A stretch of 64,000 nucleotides of DNA from Klebsiella africana (GCF_020526085.1 NZ_CP084874.1:2852001-2916000); one strand, 5' to 3'. Counted from the first letter of the stretch, positions 51,960 through 61,990 are shown. Notes: generated by a model from the letters alone, not told the origin. Program-made: numbers and translations.

Positions 51960-53552
51960 TTATGCGCACAGCACCGCGGCGCGAGCGGGATCCAGAGCGA
52001 TAAGCCCGGCAAGCAATGACTCCATTTCTGGCAGCAAGCGATTTTTTTCTGCCTCACTGCGCCCGGCTTTGCTTCTGAGCAGCCGGAGTCGGCGGGCTTT
52101 GACCTCAAAGATAAGCTCCGGCTTCCATTGTTCGAGCGTCATTTCCCGGGCGCGGCTGTCGAGTTCCGCCAGCAGATGCAGCGCCATTTCATTTTTTCCG
52201 TACTGCTCGCTGACCCGCGCCATCAGTAAGCGCATCAGCCACCGATTGCGACTGGTGGTATAGCCCGGCTGTGCCTGTAACCAGTTCAACGCCGACTCAA
52301 TACCTTCAGCGTCCGCGCGGGTGAGCACTTCTGGCTCCAGCGACAGCACCTCATCAGCGTTGGTCGCCGCCATCACCGGCTCATCTTGCCATCCGGCCAT
52401 CTCATCCAGGACTCGTTCGTTAAGCCAGTTGAGCGTCACTTCATCGGCAAATGGCGTACCATCGTTAAATGCCAGAGTTTCCAGCCCCGGCAGACGAACC
52501 AGCAGCCCTTTCATATCCCGGCACAGGATATCGGCCCGTACACTGTCAGCATCCAGTTTCAGTAGCGCCTGCCAGGCGTACCACTGCACATCCAGCCACA
52601 GATGGTTGACGCCTTGCGCCAACAGCGTGTCCGTATGCTCCAGCAGTTCTGACCAACTTTTCTGCAAATACAACCGCTTAAGATGCGCTTTACTCTCAGG
52701 CTTGGGAGGCAATAGCCGTGTCCGGCCGGAGGCATCCAGCGGCGGTAACTCCGTTAACGTATCCCAACGCACACTCTTCATCAGATGATGACCTGCCAGC
52801 CATCCGCCGGGACACTCGCGCAGATATTTCGCCAGCACCTTAGCCTGATCGAGCAAATCACGACCTGACGTGACGGTATGCATTACCGGTGCGGTGTCTG
52901 CATGTTGGGGCAGCAGATCGTGTTCTTCGCGGCTGGTCTGCGGCACCAGACTGCGGGCTCCGCCGTTTTGCACCAGGCGGTTCTCCAGTATCTGATATAG
53001 CCCGGAAAGATCGGGGCGGGATGCCTCCGCCAAGCCGGAAAAAGAGGCTTCCGCCAGCAATAACGCCCCGATAATGACCTGCATAGTGGTCATGTCCACT
53101 TCCGGATAAAGAGACAAAGTGTCCGACATCCGGCGACTGCCAAGCCATTCCAGCGCCGATTTACAGCTACGTTCACGCTGGGGATGGAGCATAGCCCCAA
53201 ACCGCTCAAGCATTGCCGCCAGCAGCGTAACGCCCTCCGCCAGACCGGTTTCGCCATCGCGCTGCAGACGCGCCCAAACGTAAAAGGTGATCACGCGCAG
53301 ATCCTTGCAGGTCTGAGTCAGCAGTTTTTCTGCCAGCTGGCAAATCAGTTCGGTATCGACACCGGAGATCTTATTGACCTCCTCGCGGATACGCTGAAAA
53401 TCATCGTCATAGCCCGGATCGCTCCCGGTGGGCTGGCTATCACTGATTGGCGCAAGCCAGGACTGCCACTGAGTCTGGCGTGACCGGGCCTGCTGGCGCA
53501 GTACGCTTTCATCCAACTGACTGGCGGCAACCAGATTTTGTAAAATACTCAT
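51960..53552 (-). CDS. tssA: TssA (ImpA N-terminal domain), T6SS tail-assembly cap protein
   Basis: The 530-residue protein carries the ImpA_N domain (SWLAPISDSQPTGSDPGYDD, ICQLAEKLLTQTCKDLRVIT) and a helical C-terminal half with a VasJ-like ALNWLQAQPGY stretch. TssA primes and caps the growing sheath and tube. Its start overlaps the tssM stop by 4 bases. Several TssA classes exist; the long C-terminal domain places this among the larger ones. Confidence 0.9.
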   Translation of the reverse strand: MSILQNLVAASQLDESVLRQQARSRQTQWQSWLAPISDSQPTGSDPGYDDDFQRIREEVNKISGVDTELICQLAEKLLTQTCKDLRVITFYVWARLQRDGETGLAEGVTLLAAMLERFGAMLHPQRERSCKSALEWLGSRRMSDTLSLYPEVDMTTMQVIIGALLLAEASFSGLAEASRPDLSGLYQILENRLVQNGGARSLVPQTSREEHDLLPQHADTAPVMHTVTSGRDLLDQAKVLAKYLRECPGGWLAGHHLMKSVRWDTLTELPPLDASGRTRLLPPKPESKAHLKRLYLQKSWSELLEHTDTLLAQGVNHLWLDVQWYAWQALLKLDADSVRADILCRDMKGLLVRLPGLETLAFNDGTPFADEVTLNWLNERVLDEMAGWQDEPVMAATNADEVLSLEPEVLTRADAEGIESALNWLQAQPGYTTSRNRWLMRLLMARVSEQYGKNEMALHLLAELDSRAREMTLEQWKPELIFEVKARRLRLLRSKAGRSEAEKNRLLPEMESLLAGLIALDPARAAVLCA

Positions 53553-56500
53553 AATTCCATCTCATCCATGTCACTATTCCCTCCCCCCGTCGTCAGGGCA
53601 TGTGCGCTCTCAGCCGCATCGACACTAAAAATCTGATCCGGCAGGGTCAATCCGCGCAGCGCCAGAAGCACCAGTGGGCCGCTCCCAAGCTGAGAGCGCA
53701 ATACCCACTGCAGGGTGCGACCATCCGGGGCGGTGAAGCTCATCATCCACTGGCTGCGATCCAGCGGATGGCGCTTACCCTGCTCCAGCCAGCGAATAAA
53801 ACCCCAGGTACCGCTGTAGTCACCGAACAGACGCGTGCCCGCATTGACGGTGGTCCAGGTCAGCAGAGTGCCGGGTTTATACGTCTCCCCCGGCCAGCGG
53901 AAAGTCTGCCAGTCGGCCATTTGATTGAAATAGCGCAGCTTTTGGCCGTCTATCGTCAGCTGTGTCTCGACAACCTCCGGGGCAGGCCTGGCCTGTAACT
54001 CAAAGCTGATCCCCTGGCTGCCGTCGGTGAAAAGAATGTCGGACAGCTGGCTTAGCTGGTTGATCGCGCGCAGAAAGGCCGGATTAAAGACCAGGCCGTG
54101 ACTGTTGACCTTATCCGGCACCCACTGACTGCCTTCTTTATGCAGGACACCGTTCAGCTCCGTCGTGAGAAAACGTTCGATCCGCCCGCTGTCCTTGCGC
54201 ACAAACTCAGCCAGCATCGGCAGGGAGGCATCGCTTTTGCTGGCGGCAAACGGAAAGCGTCCGTCAAAGGCGGTGTGCCAGTTGGCCACCACCGAGCGGC
54301 GCCATTTATCATTCAGACTGGCCGCCGACGGCAGAAGCACGGTTTCCCAGGCCTGAGTCAGCGGCTGCACAAACAGAGTATTACCGAAGCCACTCCACTC
54401 TTCGCCAAGGCTTGCCGAAATCAGGCTACCGTACTGTTGCGTGTCGGTCAGGTCGACGCTTTTCCCCTGGAAGACGGTCTGCGCCAGGACCTGCATCATT
54501 TCCTGCGGATCGGAGGCATTCGCAACCTGCTGCAGGCGCAGGCGCACGCGGGTGATACGGGTCAGATAGGTTTGCAGGCTCAGGGTGCTATCGGCCGACA
54601 TGACGTTGCTGCCGGTGTTTTTCCCCATCAGCTGGAGTAGTGGGCCGAAGGTGTCATCCAGAGGCCCCTGCGGGCCGGCGGCCGACTGGTCGATCACCGG
54701 CTTGTCTTTCCCGCCCACCAGGTCTTTGGCCGATTTAATAAGGCTGTCCGACAGCCCCTCCCTTTGTTGCCCCGCCTGCCCCTGCCAGGCAAGGGTATTC
54801 ATCAGGGCAATCAGCGGCGACTGGCGGACATCGCTTATTAGCGTGAGCTGGTCGGTAACATCGGCGATATTGGTCGTCGGGTTGAGTCGCAGACTGTTGA
54901 GAAAATTCAGCCAGCTGCCAGCGAAATCGGTGAAGTAGCGTCGGGTCAGACGCGCTTTCAGCGCCTGCGGCGACAGGTCTGTCGACACCGTTTTGCGCGA
55001 ATCGCTCAGCACCCAGTCGATTTCCTCCCGGCGCGAGCTGGCTGCCTTATCAATGGCCTGCTGAATGCCGCCTTCCCATGCCTGGCGGGTAAACATCCCC
55101 GGGACCACTTCATCGGTGGTAAACAGCCGGCGCGCATCGGTGCCACTGGTCATGTCTTCCAGCGACACATCGGCAAAATTACGACGCACGGATTTAAGCA
55201 TGTTCTCATATAAGGTGCTTTCGGCATTGCGGCGACCTAGCTGCTGCAACAGAACCTGACGGCTCTGACTCACCCGTTGCGCATCCGGGATGATCTTCCA
55301 CTCTGGCCGCTCGGGCAGCAGGGAGAGATAAAAGGCCCACAAATCCGGCGCCAGACTTTGCCACAGACCGGTCGAGATCCCCATTCGCGTCGGCTGGACC
55401 TTTTTCATGGTCTGCGCAAAAAATGCGCCATCGGCTTTATCCGGACGAGCCATCATCAGCCAGGCTTTCAGCTGGTCATAGCCCGGTTTCGCCAGCCTGG
55501 CTCGTTGGTCGCTATTGGGGGCGGAGTTGACCAGCGCGCTGAGCGCCTGCTGCAACGCGGCATTGGCCGGGTCACGTATCAGGCGATGATTTGCCACACC
55601 GTACCAGGGTAGGACGGCGTTTAATAGTTGCTGATGATGGTCCAGACCAAAGCGCCGATACCAGGGAGCGCCATTCTGCCCATCGTGCACGAGACGGCCG
55701 GCCTCATTGCGCAGGGCATGGAGGGCCGTCAGTTGATAGTCAGAAACGGAGGGGTGGGCCACCAGGTCGCGGGCTTTTCCCGCGACTGTAGCAATCTGGC
55801 TGTAATTAAGGGCAAAGGAGAGCAGCAGTCCCGCTGCCCACAGGCCGAGGATGGCCAGCAGACCGCACGCCAGGCCCCGCTCCCATGCCATTCCCACGTG
55901 ATGCCCGCGTAAACGGCCGCAGTCATCGACGATCCCCTGCCAGGTCGCGGGCAGCGTCAGGAGATGAGGCTGGTTCGCAGGCAGGGCATCAGCTTCCTGA
56001 TACGGATCTACGGTACGAGGCTCTGGCAGGCTAAACATCAGGCCACGCAGCGCAAGCCGCTGCCGCGAGGCGGTCAGCCACGGCGCCAGCTGCCAGCGCC
56101 ATTGCGCGATCCCCCCGTCGATAAGCCGCTGCCCCAGACGCAGCAGAAAGTCGTGGCGGGTCTCCTCCGCGATCTGGCGCATCCCCTGCTCCCGCAGCGT
56201 GGGCAGCATCTGCGCAAGCTGACGGGCGACATCGTCCTCGGTAGCGCGTAACGGGAAGCTAACCCCTACCGCCTGCACCGCGCGGTCAGCCTGCGGCCAC
56301 TCACTGTCGCACAGTTTCCACAGCCAGACCGGGGCGGCATAGCGCAGCAGTTCGCTGATTTTTTCCAGCCCGCGCAGGTCGCTCTCACTTATCTGCGGCG
56401 TCAGGGTGAGAGACGACGGCATCACCCGCACAATTCCGTCCAGAGGACGACCACGACGCAGCTTGCGCAGCGCGGCGTATTTTTCTTGGTCGGGCTCTGT

Positions 56501-56977
56501 GATCAGGTTACCGCCGTAAATCAGCACAGTGCGGTTACCTTCAAGCCACTGCTGCTGACGCAGACCAGGCGCCAGTTGTTCGATTGCTGCATCGTCGCCG
56601 GTGACCAGCAGCAGGCGGACTTTGCGGCGCCAGCGCAGGCGGTAACGTGCGTGAAGGTGCTTTTTCAGCGGGGCATAAAGGGCTTCGCCCCCGGCAGGCC
56701 TGGTGGGTTGCCGCACAGGCGCGGCTGAAGGCTTAACCTTATCTTTTATCAGCAGTCGAAAGGCCATAAACCCCAGTACCAGCAGGCTGAGTGCCATCCC
56801 CCAGATAATAAAGCCCGTGGCGATAAGCGGGCGCAGCGTTTCCCACTGCGTGGCACGATCCATCGCCCACAGCCACCATGCCAGCCCGCCCAGGAGCACC
56901 ACAAGCGTGACCGCAGCAATACAGACGATAACCGTAGCCGCCACAGAGATAGCTACAGGTTTATTGACGTTGTCCAT
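53549..56977 (-). CDS. tssM: TssM (IcmF/VasK), T6SS inner-membrane scaffold
   Basis: The 1142-residue protein has two N-terminal membrane segments (about 8-38 and 48-75), a cytoplasmic region, a third membrane segment near 370-395 (GLACGLLAILGLWAAGLLLS) and a large periplasmic IcmF/VasK part ending in the beta-sandwich that binds TssJ. The usual Walker A (GxxGxGKT) is absent: the aligned place reads LLLVTGDDAAIEQLAPG, so this TssM belongs to the group without a working NTPase site. It overlaps tssA by 4 bases and the upstream gene by 17. Confidence 0.93.
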   Translation of the reverse strand: MDNVNKPVAISVAATVIVCIAAVTLVVLLGGLAWWLWAMDRATQWETLRPLIATGFIIWGMALSLLVLGFMAFRLLIKDKVKPSAAPVRQPTRPAGGEALYAPLKKHLHARYRLRWRRKVRLLLVTGDDAAIEQLAPGLRQQQWLEGNRTVLIYGGNLITEPDQEKYAALRKLRRGRPLDGIVRVMPSSLTLTPQISESDLRGLEKISELLRYAAPVWLWKLCDSEWPQADRAVQAVGVSFPLRATEDDVARQLAQMLPTLREQGMRQIAEETRHDFLLRLGQRLIDGGIAQWRWQLAPWLTASRQRLALRGLMFSLPEPRTVDPYQEADALPANQPHLLTLPATWQGIVDDCGRLRGHHVGMAWERGLACGLLAILGLWAAGLLLSFALNYSQIATVAGKARDLVAHPSVSDYQLTALHALRNEAGRLVHDGQNGAPWYRRFGLDHHQQLLNAVLPWYGVANHRLIRDPANAALQQALSALVNSAPNSDQRARLAKPGYDQLKAWLMMARPDKADGAFFAQTMKKVQPTRMGISTGLWQSLAPDLWAFYLSLLPERPEWKIIPDAQRVSQSRQVLLQQLGRRNAESTLYENMLKSVRRNFADVSLEDMTSGTDARRLFTTDEVVPGMFTRQAWEGGIQQAIDKAASSRREEIDWVLSDSRKTVSTDLSPQALKARLTRRYFTDFAGSWLNFLNSLRLNPTTNIADVTDQLTLISDVRQSPLIALMNTLAWQGQAGQQREGLSDSLIKSAKDLVGGKDKPVIDQSAAGPQGPLDDTFGPLLQLMGKNTGSNVMSADSTLSLQTYLTRITRVRLRLQQVANASDPQEMMQVLAQTVFQGKSVDLTDTQQYGSLISASLGEEWSGFGNTLFVQPLTQAWETVLLPSAASLNDKWRRSVVANWHTAFDGRFPFAASKSDASLPMLAEFVRKDSGRIERFLTTELNGVLHKEGSQWVPDKVNSHGLVFNPAFLRAINQLSQLSDILFTDGSQGISFELQARPAPEVVETQLTIDGQKLRYFNQMADWQTFRWPGETYKPGTLLTWTTVNAGTRLFGDYSGTWGFIRWLEQGKRHPLDRSQWMMSFTAPDGRTLQWVLRSQLGSGPLVLLALRGLTLPDQIFSVDAAESAHALTTGGGNSDMDEMEL

Positions 56978-58100
56978 CAGGTTTTACAATTCCAATTGCG
57001 AGGGTATTCAAGGGATCGCGGGCTAGCCAGCCACACGGTTGTTGGTAGTGCGCGGCGTAGATCGCCGCCAGCGACAGAACGGTCAAGCCTTCCATCTCGC
57101 CGATGTCTCCCCAACAGGCATCCTGGCGATACAGGTTGATATCCCAACCGCTGTGCGCCAGCGTTTCCAGTCCCGGCTGAAAAAACAGCGCACAGGCTTC
57201 CGGGGGGCCGCTCAGTTCGTTCTGCTCCAGCACACGAGCGGCTACAGCAGTCAGGGCCTCCCCTTTTTCTGCGCAATAGATTTCCCCCCTGGTCAGGAGC
57301 ACCGGGCCGTCCCGTCCGGCGAGCCACATTACCGCAGATTCTCCGGCGGGTTTTACGGCCCCCGGCTGGGCGACAACCACCTGACATCCGGCGATAAGCA
57401 CAGTGTCATGGGGGTCAGCTTCCGCCAGAGCGTGTGTTATCTCCGCGAGGCTGGCCTCCCCACGCCAGGCATGCGGGCGTGATGGTAGTGTCATCTGCGC
57501 AACAGTGAGGGTCATCTGTGCACGAAACGCCTGCCAGGCGAGCTCCGTTCCCTGCCAGTAGCAACGCAGCGGCGGCGTAAGCGTTCTTTCACTGCGCTGT
57601 CGTTGCCATTCCATCACCAGTAGTTCCGCCAGCCGTTTTTCGCGGGCGATAGCCTCAGAAACTGAAAGGTATGGCGCTCGCAGCGCCCTGCCGCCGCCCT
57701 CGTTCTCTTCCTCTGGCGGACGCTGGTGACGGCTTAGCACCCGCAGCCAGTCAGTGGTCGTTTTGCCCATGGGCCCCAGCAACAGACCTTCCTGTAACCC
57801 GATCGGCTGCCGATGCTCCGCCCACCATTGCTGTTGTTCGTATGCTACCAGTTGGTCATAGAACCTGGCGTTATGCACGCTCATGCGGTAGTACAGCAGC
57901 CGGATCAACCAGCCGGTACCCGCCAGCACCAGAGCCAACAGGATCCCGGTGGCGGCCAGGGCGCTTTTTCCTTCTGCCGAGGGAAGTAAAGCGCTGACCC
58001 CGCCGCTAAGCAGGACCAGCAGGGCCGAAGCCGATAGCCACCTGGCCGTACCAGGCGGTCGCGCGTCTCCGTACGGGGGATACTCCGGTACCGGCCTCAC
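56961..58100 (-). CDS. T6SS-associated membrane protein, unrecognised (379 residues)
   Basis: Two membrane segments near the N-terminus (WLSASALLVLLSGGVSALLP and AATGILLALVLAGTGWLIRL) are followed by a soluble domain of about 300 residues. Fully embedded in the T6SS operon: it overlaps the PAAR gene by 4 bases and tssM by 17. It has no motif that I can name; the C-terminal part (TVLSLAAIYAAHYQQPCGWL) is hydrophobic in patches. Position between PAAR and tssM suggests a role in loading or in the membrane complex; this is inference. Confidence 0.7.
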   Translation of the reverse strand: MRPVPEYPPYGDARPPGTARWLSASALLVLLSGGVSALLPSAEGKSALAATGILLALVLAGTGWLIRLLYYRMSVHNARFYDQLVAYEQQQWWAEHRQPIGLQEGLLLGPMGKTTTDWLRVLSRHQRPPEEENEGGGRALRAPYLSVSEAIAREKRLAELLVMEWQRQRSERTLTPPLRCYWQGTELAWQAFRAQMTLTVAQMTLPSRPHAWRGEASLAEITHALAEADPHDTVLIAGCQVVVAQPGAVKPAGESAVMWLAGRDGPVLLTRGEIYCAEKGEALTAVAARVLEQNELSGPPEACALFFQPGLETLAHSGWDINLYRQDACWGDIGEMEGLTVLSLAAIYAAHYQQPCGWLARDPLNTLAIGIVKPDGQRQ

Positions 58101-58354
58101 TGATCAACCCCGCAGTCTGGGTTAGAGCTGACCAGCGTGCAGCCGCAGGCGCAGCGATGACCGTGCAGCGCAACCGGCTGGCCATCAATCGTGGTTCGTG
58201 CGCTGCCTTCAGCAATGGTCGTCATACCGTGTTTGTTACACTTGACCGGGTCGCCCTTGCAGGCGAATCCCAGACCAAAACACTGATAATGCCCCATCAG
58301 CACCCTGCCCCCATACTCCCGCAGGGTATCGCCTTTGCGAATGACTTTATTCAT
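58097..58354 (-). CDS. PAAR-domain T6SS spike tip protein
   Basis: The 85-residue protein is a single PAAR domain: IRKGDTLREYGGRVLMGHYQ, KGDPVKCNKHGMTTIAEGSA and a C-terminal HGHRCACGCTLVSSNPD with the cysteine and histidine that bind zinc at the tip. PAAR proteins sharpen the VgrG spike and attach effectors. It lies right after the lipase effector, separated by 20 bases that contain its ribosome site AAGGAGG. This leader is repeated at 63192 (see repeat). Confidence 0.92.
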   Translation of the reverse strand: MNKVIRKGDTLREYGGRVLMGHYQCFGLGFACKGDPVKCNKHGMTTIAEGSARTTIDGQPVALHGHRCACGCTLVSSNPDCGVDQ

Positions 58355-58374
58355 CGGATCCTCCTTATCCGCGT

Positions 58375-60816
58375 TCAGACCGTTGTCGTCAGAACGTCCT
58401 CCAGCCAGCTGGCCGGCAGCGCGGCTTGCCCCCGCGCCAGCTGCTCTTCCGCTTTCCGCGCCTTTTGCTGTGCGACAACGGTTCCCGGCTCGTGGGTAAA
58501 TGCCCGCAGCTGCGCCCCTCCGGGCAGCTCCGGCAGCGCTTCCCCGGTTATCTTGTCCAGCACCGCCACCTCCAGCGAGCGCACGGCGCCTGTCGCAGCC
58601 AGCCCGGCCAGCTTGCCGGTCAGGCGCTTTTGCCGGAAACTGAGCACGACACCCGCGGTCACGGTCGCAAAACCCACCAGGTCTCCGGCGAGCACCAGCG
58701 GCGAGAGCGGTTTACTGCAGCGCTCGCTGAAGTAAATCATCCGGTAGCGGAAGTAACCGGTCCACATCTCGCGCGTGCCGAGCGCGGCATACATAAACCA
58801 GGCGCGTGAGTCATGCACCTGATCATCAAACAGCGCCCTCACCAGTCCGGCAGGCTGCTCCGCGTTGCTGGCTTCCCCGGCATCGGGAAAGAGGACGGCC
58901 ACCCGGGCCTCTCCGTCACGCTTCATGCGCCGGTATTCCTGCGCTTCATCATCGGTATTGAGAACGAAAATCACCGGCTGCAGCACGGTATCCAGCACCA
59001 GCTGCGCCAGGTTATCCGGAATACGGTAACCGTCGTGGTAATCCTTTCCGAACTCCTTCGCCGCGTCGAACAGCTGGGTTTGATCCATCTTTGGGTCAAA
59101 ATCCTTCACGCCCGGCTGCAGAACCAGCTCATCCATCCTGTCAGGAGGCTGGTTTGCTATCTGGTTCTGGCGAGCACTGAGCACCTTCTCCTGTTCTTTA
59201 TCACGAATCACTTCTGCCGCCTTCCGCGCGGCAGGCAGCGCTTCGGTATTCGTGGCGCGCTGATAGAAGGGCGTTTTCAGCATCGAGCCTCTGGCATAGC
59301 GGTCGATGCGCCAGGCGGTGATCCAGGCCATCTGCTCAGCAATGACGGTTTCCAGACTGCCGCCGGCGGCAGGTGGTTCGTAGTGAGAGGCTGCTTCGGG
59401 ATCGAACGTTTTCGGCGTGGTTTGGCCCAGGGTAAGTTCGCGCCAGGCGTTGAAGCGTGCACTTAAAACTTCAGATACAAAGAACTGAGAATCTAGATCA
59501 AGAGGAATGACTCTCCAACTTTGTGACTTAAATTTTTCAGGCAACGCCTGTTTAGGAACCTTTAACGGAGCGCCACAGTTAAACGCTGCTGAATACATGT
59601 CATGTAACACTATTTGAGACAACAAATGCCCATCATGTTCAGCATTCCCCTTCCCCTGCTCCCCCGGCGGATATCCTCCACCAATATCCGAGTGCATTCC
59701 CGGGTAAACCACCTCAATGGCACAGGGCGGGTATTTGCCGTTTGCCCGGCGCACAGAGTCCAGCGGAAAGCAGAGACGCTGCTCATGCCCGGAGACCAGG
59801 TGAACACATTTTTTTATCAGCCCGCCATAGGTTTCATCATCCGGCAGCTCCATCGTGCCGTCTGCCCAGGACATATGCCCGTCGGCAACCGGCACCACAT
59901 GCGCCACCCCGACGGAGGCCACCGTATCCAGCAGCCCGAGAAACTCCACGCTGACGGGCAGCTGCATCCCGCCTGTCTGCAGGCACTGCGGCGGTTTTTC
60001 ACCTTCCGCCGCCGGCGGGGGCAGCAGTTCGCTCAGCCAGCGCACAAAGGTGCGCGCCGCTGCCGCGCCGCGGGAAAAACCATAGACATACAGCTTGATG
60101 CCTGTCAGTTTCGGCTTGCCCGGCTCAGGCTGAATCAGCATCGGCATCAGTTTCGGGGCAAGACCATTCAGCAAGCGAGTGAACTCTTCATAGCGGTTAT
60201 GGCTGCCGCCAAACCACAGCCGGTTCCAGCTGGTGCTCATTTCTTTCAGTGAACGACGACTCTCTGTGGTGGTCAGCCATTTTTCGGTGGCACTAAACAT
60301 CAGCACATCGATTATGCGCAGCAGCGCCCAGTTAATCCGATCCTCCCCCTTAACTGCCCCCACCAGACCCATGGTGGAATAGTCCGGGTCATTCACTTCC
60401 GGGAAGGGGGTGCCCACGCCGGGCATATAGAATTTAAAATATTTCCCGTCCCCCTCGGCGTCATCATCAAACAGCTTGCTCTGATCGTCAGACGGCACCC
60501 CGCCAGCCGTTCCCGTTCCAATAGTCGCCCGAAACAGCCGGGCGATATTGGTCGGATGTTTCGGGTTCGCGATAAAAAAGTCATGATTTAAGTTATTGCC
60601 GGTACCGTCGAAAAACAGGCTGATGTGCAGCGTCTTGCAGCACGGCGGCTCCACGCGACGTCCGGCAGCCAGGCACAGTTCCTGGTGATAGCGCCGCTCG
60701 TCGCTGTTCTGCTGATGGCAGTTCTGCCCAACCTGCAGCGCCCGGCCCGGCAGACGTCCCTGCGGCGGAAACGGCGGCGGGACCCAGGCGGTATGGGTTT
60801 CGGTTATTTCGGACAT
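58375..60816 (-). CDS. Tle1-like (DUF2235) T6SS phospholipase effector
   Basis: The 813-residue protein starts its DUF2235 alpha/beta-hydrolase core at ISLFFDGTGNNLNHDF (about 68-83). The nucleophile elbow is YGFSRGAAA with Ser248 (GxSxG), and the catalytic Asp is likely Asp377 in YPGMHSDIGGGY. This is the pattern of Tle1 lipase effectors, which cleave phospholipids of rival cells. The C-terminal 250 residues hold a hydrophobic stretch (SPLVLAGDLVGFATVTAGVV). Its start overlaps the end of the last immunity-like gene by 13 bases, and a PAAR gene follows. The C-terminal third is repeated almost exactly at 63212 on. Confidence 0.9.
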   Translation of the reverse strand: MSEITETHTAWVPPPFPPQGRLPGRALQVGQNCHQQNSDERRYHQELCLAAGRRVEPPCCKTLHISLFFDGTGNNLNHDFFIANPKHPTNIARLFRATIGTGTAGGVPSDDQSKLFDDDAEGDGKYFKFYMPGVGTPFPEVNDPDYSTMGLVGAVKGEDRINWALLRIIDVLMFSATEKWLTTTESRRSLKEMSTSWNRLWFGGSHNRYEEFTRLLNGLAPKLMPMLIQPEPGKPKLTGIKLYVYGFSRGAAAARTFVRWLSELLPPPAAEGEKPPQCLQTGGMQLPVSVEFLGLLDTVASVGVAHVVPVADGHMSWADGTMELPDDETYGGLIKKCVHLVSGHEQRLCFPLDSVRRANGKYPPCAIEVVYPGMHSDIGGGYPPGEQGKGNAEHDGHLLSQIVLHDMYSAAFNCGAPLKVPKQALPEKFKSQSWRVIPLDLDSQFFVSEVLSARFNAWRELTLGQTTPKTFDPEAASHYEPPAAGGSLETVIAEQMAWITAWRIDRYARGSMLKTPFYQRATNTEALPAARKAAEVIRDKEQEKVLSARQNQIANQPPDRMDELVLQPGVKDFDPKMDQTQLFDAAKEFGKDYHDGYRIPDNLAQLVLDTVLQPVIFVLNTDDEAQEYRRMKRDGEARVAVLFPDAGEASNAEQPAGLVRALFDDQVHDSRAWFMYAALGTREMWTGYFRYRMIYFSERCSKPLSPLVLAGDLVGFATVTAGVVLSFRQKRLTGKLAGLAATGAVRSLEVAVLDKITGEALPELPGGAQLRAFTHEPGTVVAQQKARKAEEQLARGQAALPASWLEDVLTTTV

Positions 60817-61334
60817 ACGGCGGGCTCCTTCATCCTGACGGGCTCTTTTATCGGATAGTTCACATTTCTCGGTGACCAGCAGCTGGTAGTCACCTTCACG
60901 TCATCGCAGGGTAAAAAGTGCACCGTAATGCCGCACACATCCTGGCCGTTATAGTCAGGCAGCGGAACGGTTTTGCTGTGCTGACGGTTCTGAGCCTTCA
61001 TTTTCTTAACCCAGGCAAGGTACTTTTCATCATTACCAAAGCCAGGGGAACCTTCTGTATCACCCACCCCGGTTTCCCAGTCAACGCGCACCGTCATACC
61101 CGGCGTCCAGCGGGCGGGCACGCTGAAGCAGCAGCCGCCACCGCCTCCCTGGAACGGGCCTATAATGTCGATGCCCGACTGGCCATTGATACTGAAGTGG
61201 TTAATTGCCCATTTTGTGTGGTTGATGGCTTTTATTGTTCCGCCACCGCCGCCTCCGGCCTGTGCGGCAGGCTGTGCGCAGCCGGTTAACAGCAGCAGAC
61301 CCGCCAGCAGCGGGCTGATTAATGCAGATTTCAT
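60804..61334 (-). CDS. DUF3304-type lipoprotein, probable Tle immunity protein (copy 1)
   Basis: The 176-residue protein has a lipobox LLTGC (Cys19), a glycine run, then a DUF3304 domain: INHTKWAINHFSINGQSGID, GPFQGGGGGCCFSVPARWTP. Small lipoproteins of this type next to Tle effectors act as immunity proteins in the periplasm. The central region (about residues 90-117, GDTEGSPGFGNDEKYLAW) is unique to this copy, and CWSPRNVN replaces CYTYGSPS of the others. It overlaps the effector start by 13 bases. Confidence 0.85.
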   Translation of the reverse strand: MKSALISPLLAGLLLLTGCAQPAAQAGGGGGGTIKAINHTKWAINHFSINGQSGIDIIGPFQGGGGGCCFSVPARWTPGMTVRVDWETGVGDTEGSPGFGNDEKYLAWVKKMKAQNRQHSKTVPLPDYNGQDVCGITVHFLPCDDVKVTTSCWSPRNVNYPIKEPVRMKEPAVCPK

Positions 61335-61401
61335 CGGACTCTCCCTGTCGGTTTGAGGGTGATTAAGTGAGGGTGATGCCAGCCTGAATAAACGGGGCGT
61401 G

Positions 61402-61923
61402 CTACTTCGGACAGACGGCGGGCTCCTTCATCCTGACGGGCTCTTTTATCGGGTAGGACGGACTGCCGTAGGTGTAGCAGCTGGTGGTCACCATCACGTC
61501 ATCGCAGGGTAAAAAGTGCACCGTAATGCCGCACACATCCTGGCCGTTATAGTCGGGCAACGGGACGGTTTTACTGTGCTGCCTCTTTTGGGCATCAATC
61601 CCTTTTTTCCAGGCCTTGTATTTTTCCCTGTCGGCAAATCCAGGAAAACCTTTAGAACCACCAACGCCTGATTCCCAGTCAACGCGCACTGTCATACCCG
61701 GCGTCCAGCGGGCGGGCACGCTGAAGCAGCAGCCGCCACCGCCCCCCTGAAACGGGCCTATAATGTCGATGCCCGACTGGCCGTTGACACTGAAGTGGTT
61801 GATCGCCCATTTTGTGTGGTTGATGGCGTCAATGGCGCCGCCGCCGGCCCGGGCGGCTGGCTGTGCGCAGCCGGTTAACAGCAGCAGACCCGCCAGCAGC
61901 GGGCTGATTAATGCAGATTTCAT
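61402..61923 (-). CDS. DUF3304-type lipoprotein, probable Tle immunity protein (copy 2)
   Basis: The 173-residue protein has the same signal peptide, Cys19 and DUF3304 frame as its neighbours, and the same C-terminus (YNGQDVCGITVHFLPCDD then EPVRMKEPAVCPK). Differences are a shorter glycine run and a central segment GGSKGFPGFADREKYKAWKK. Start and ribosome site (AGGGAGAG) equal those of copies 1 and 3; 67 bases of nearly identical spacer separate it from copy 1. Confidence 0.85.
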   Translation of the reverse strand: MKSALISPLLAGLLLLTGCAQPAARAGGGAIDAINHTKWAINHFSVNGQSGIDIIGPFQGGGGGCCFSVPARWTPGMTVRVDWESGVGGSKGFPGFADREKYKAWKKGIDAQKRQHSKTVPLPDYNGQDVCGITVHFLPCDDVMVTTSCYTYGSPSYPIKEPVRMKEPAVCPK

Positions 61924-61990
61924 CGGACTCTCCCTGTCGGTTGAGGGTGATTAAGTGAGGGTGATGCCACCCCTGGGAAACGGAGGCGAG

